A stretch of 5,375 nucleotides of DNA from Firmicutes bacterium UBA6132 (GTDB taxonomy: Bacteria; Bacillota_A; Clostridia; Tissierellales; Sedimentibacteraceae). How positions within the stretch are numbered: position 1 is the first letter of the stretch; each line of letters opens with the position of its first letter. The position numbers were made by a program, and so were the translations under genes. Positions 5,322 through 5,375 of the stretch are shown in pieces. The notes beneath the pieces were generated by a model that ran no database searches, was not told the origin of the DNA, and worked only from the letters and a program-made list of their open reading frames with translations. The DNA lies in NCBI GenBank assembly GCA_002435835.1, contig DIVM01000015.1, positions 1 to 5,375 on the forward strand, written 5' to 3'.

Positions 5322-5375
5322 TGTACCCAGGAAGATTCGAACTCCCGGCGCACGGATTAGAAGTCCGTTGCTCTA
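5322..5375 (-). tRNA. tRNA-Arg (anticodon UCU), partial, 5' end outside the window
   Basis: On the minus strand the visible part shows the 3' half of the D stem (GAGC), the anticodon stem ACGGA/TCCGT with loop CTTCTAA (anticodon TCT at 5359-5361), a 5-base variable loop (GCGCC), the T stem GGGAG/CTTCC around TTCGAAT, the acceptor strand TGGGTAC and discriminator A at 5322. CCA is not encoded, since CTG follows. This tRNA reads AGA, the dominant Arg codon in AT-rich clostridia. The acceptor 5' strand and most of the D arm lie beyond 5375. The gene converges on the membrane protein gene with 18 bp between them and no terminator visible. Confidence 0.93.

Overview
The window is very AT-rich, with clostridial-looking codon use, strong GGAGG-type ribosome binding sites, sigma-A-type promoters and a tRNA-Arg(UCU). 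This points to a low-GC Firmicute, most likely Clostridium or a close relative. Nothing in the window names the species.

Layout, left to right. Positions 1-294 hold no gene. They contain four tandem sigma-A-type promoters on the minus strand, each with an exact 17-bp spacer, and each followed at the expected transcription start by a short hairpin. They fire leftward out of the window, probably into an rRNA (or tRNA) operon just beyond position 1. Next are two separate minus-strand transporter genes: a DMT/EamA-family permease (380-1270) and a MATE-family efflux transporter (1430-2788). Each has its own ribosome binding site and a promoter candidate. MATE has a convincing terminator; the hairpin after EamA is AT-only and weaker. 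Then comes a minus-strand amidase_3 cell-wall hydrolase with a short SPOR-like tail (2986-3705). It is broken by two in-frame nonsense codons, although the reading frame and catalytic motifs are otherwise preserved.

On the plus strand, an unrecognised 170-residue soluble protein (3973-4485) has a strong promoter embedded in overlapping inverted repeats and ends at a clear terminator. It is followed by a 207-residue, seven-helix membrane protein (4680-5303). Its NxxWE motif in helix 2 and DxxY motif in helix 7 resemble the Pyr4-type transmembrane terpene cyclases. The right edge cuts through a minus-strand tRNA-Arg(UCU) gene.

The genes look like independent single-gene units rather than one pathway. 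The most interesting points are the four-promoter array with its compensatory 5' hairpins, the Pyr4-like membrane protein in a Firmicute setting, and the inverted-repeat-rich divergent intergenic region at 3706-3972.
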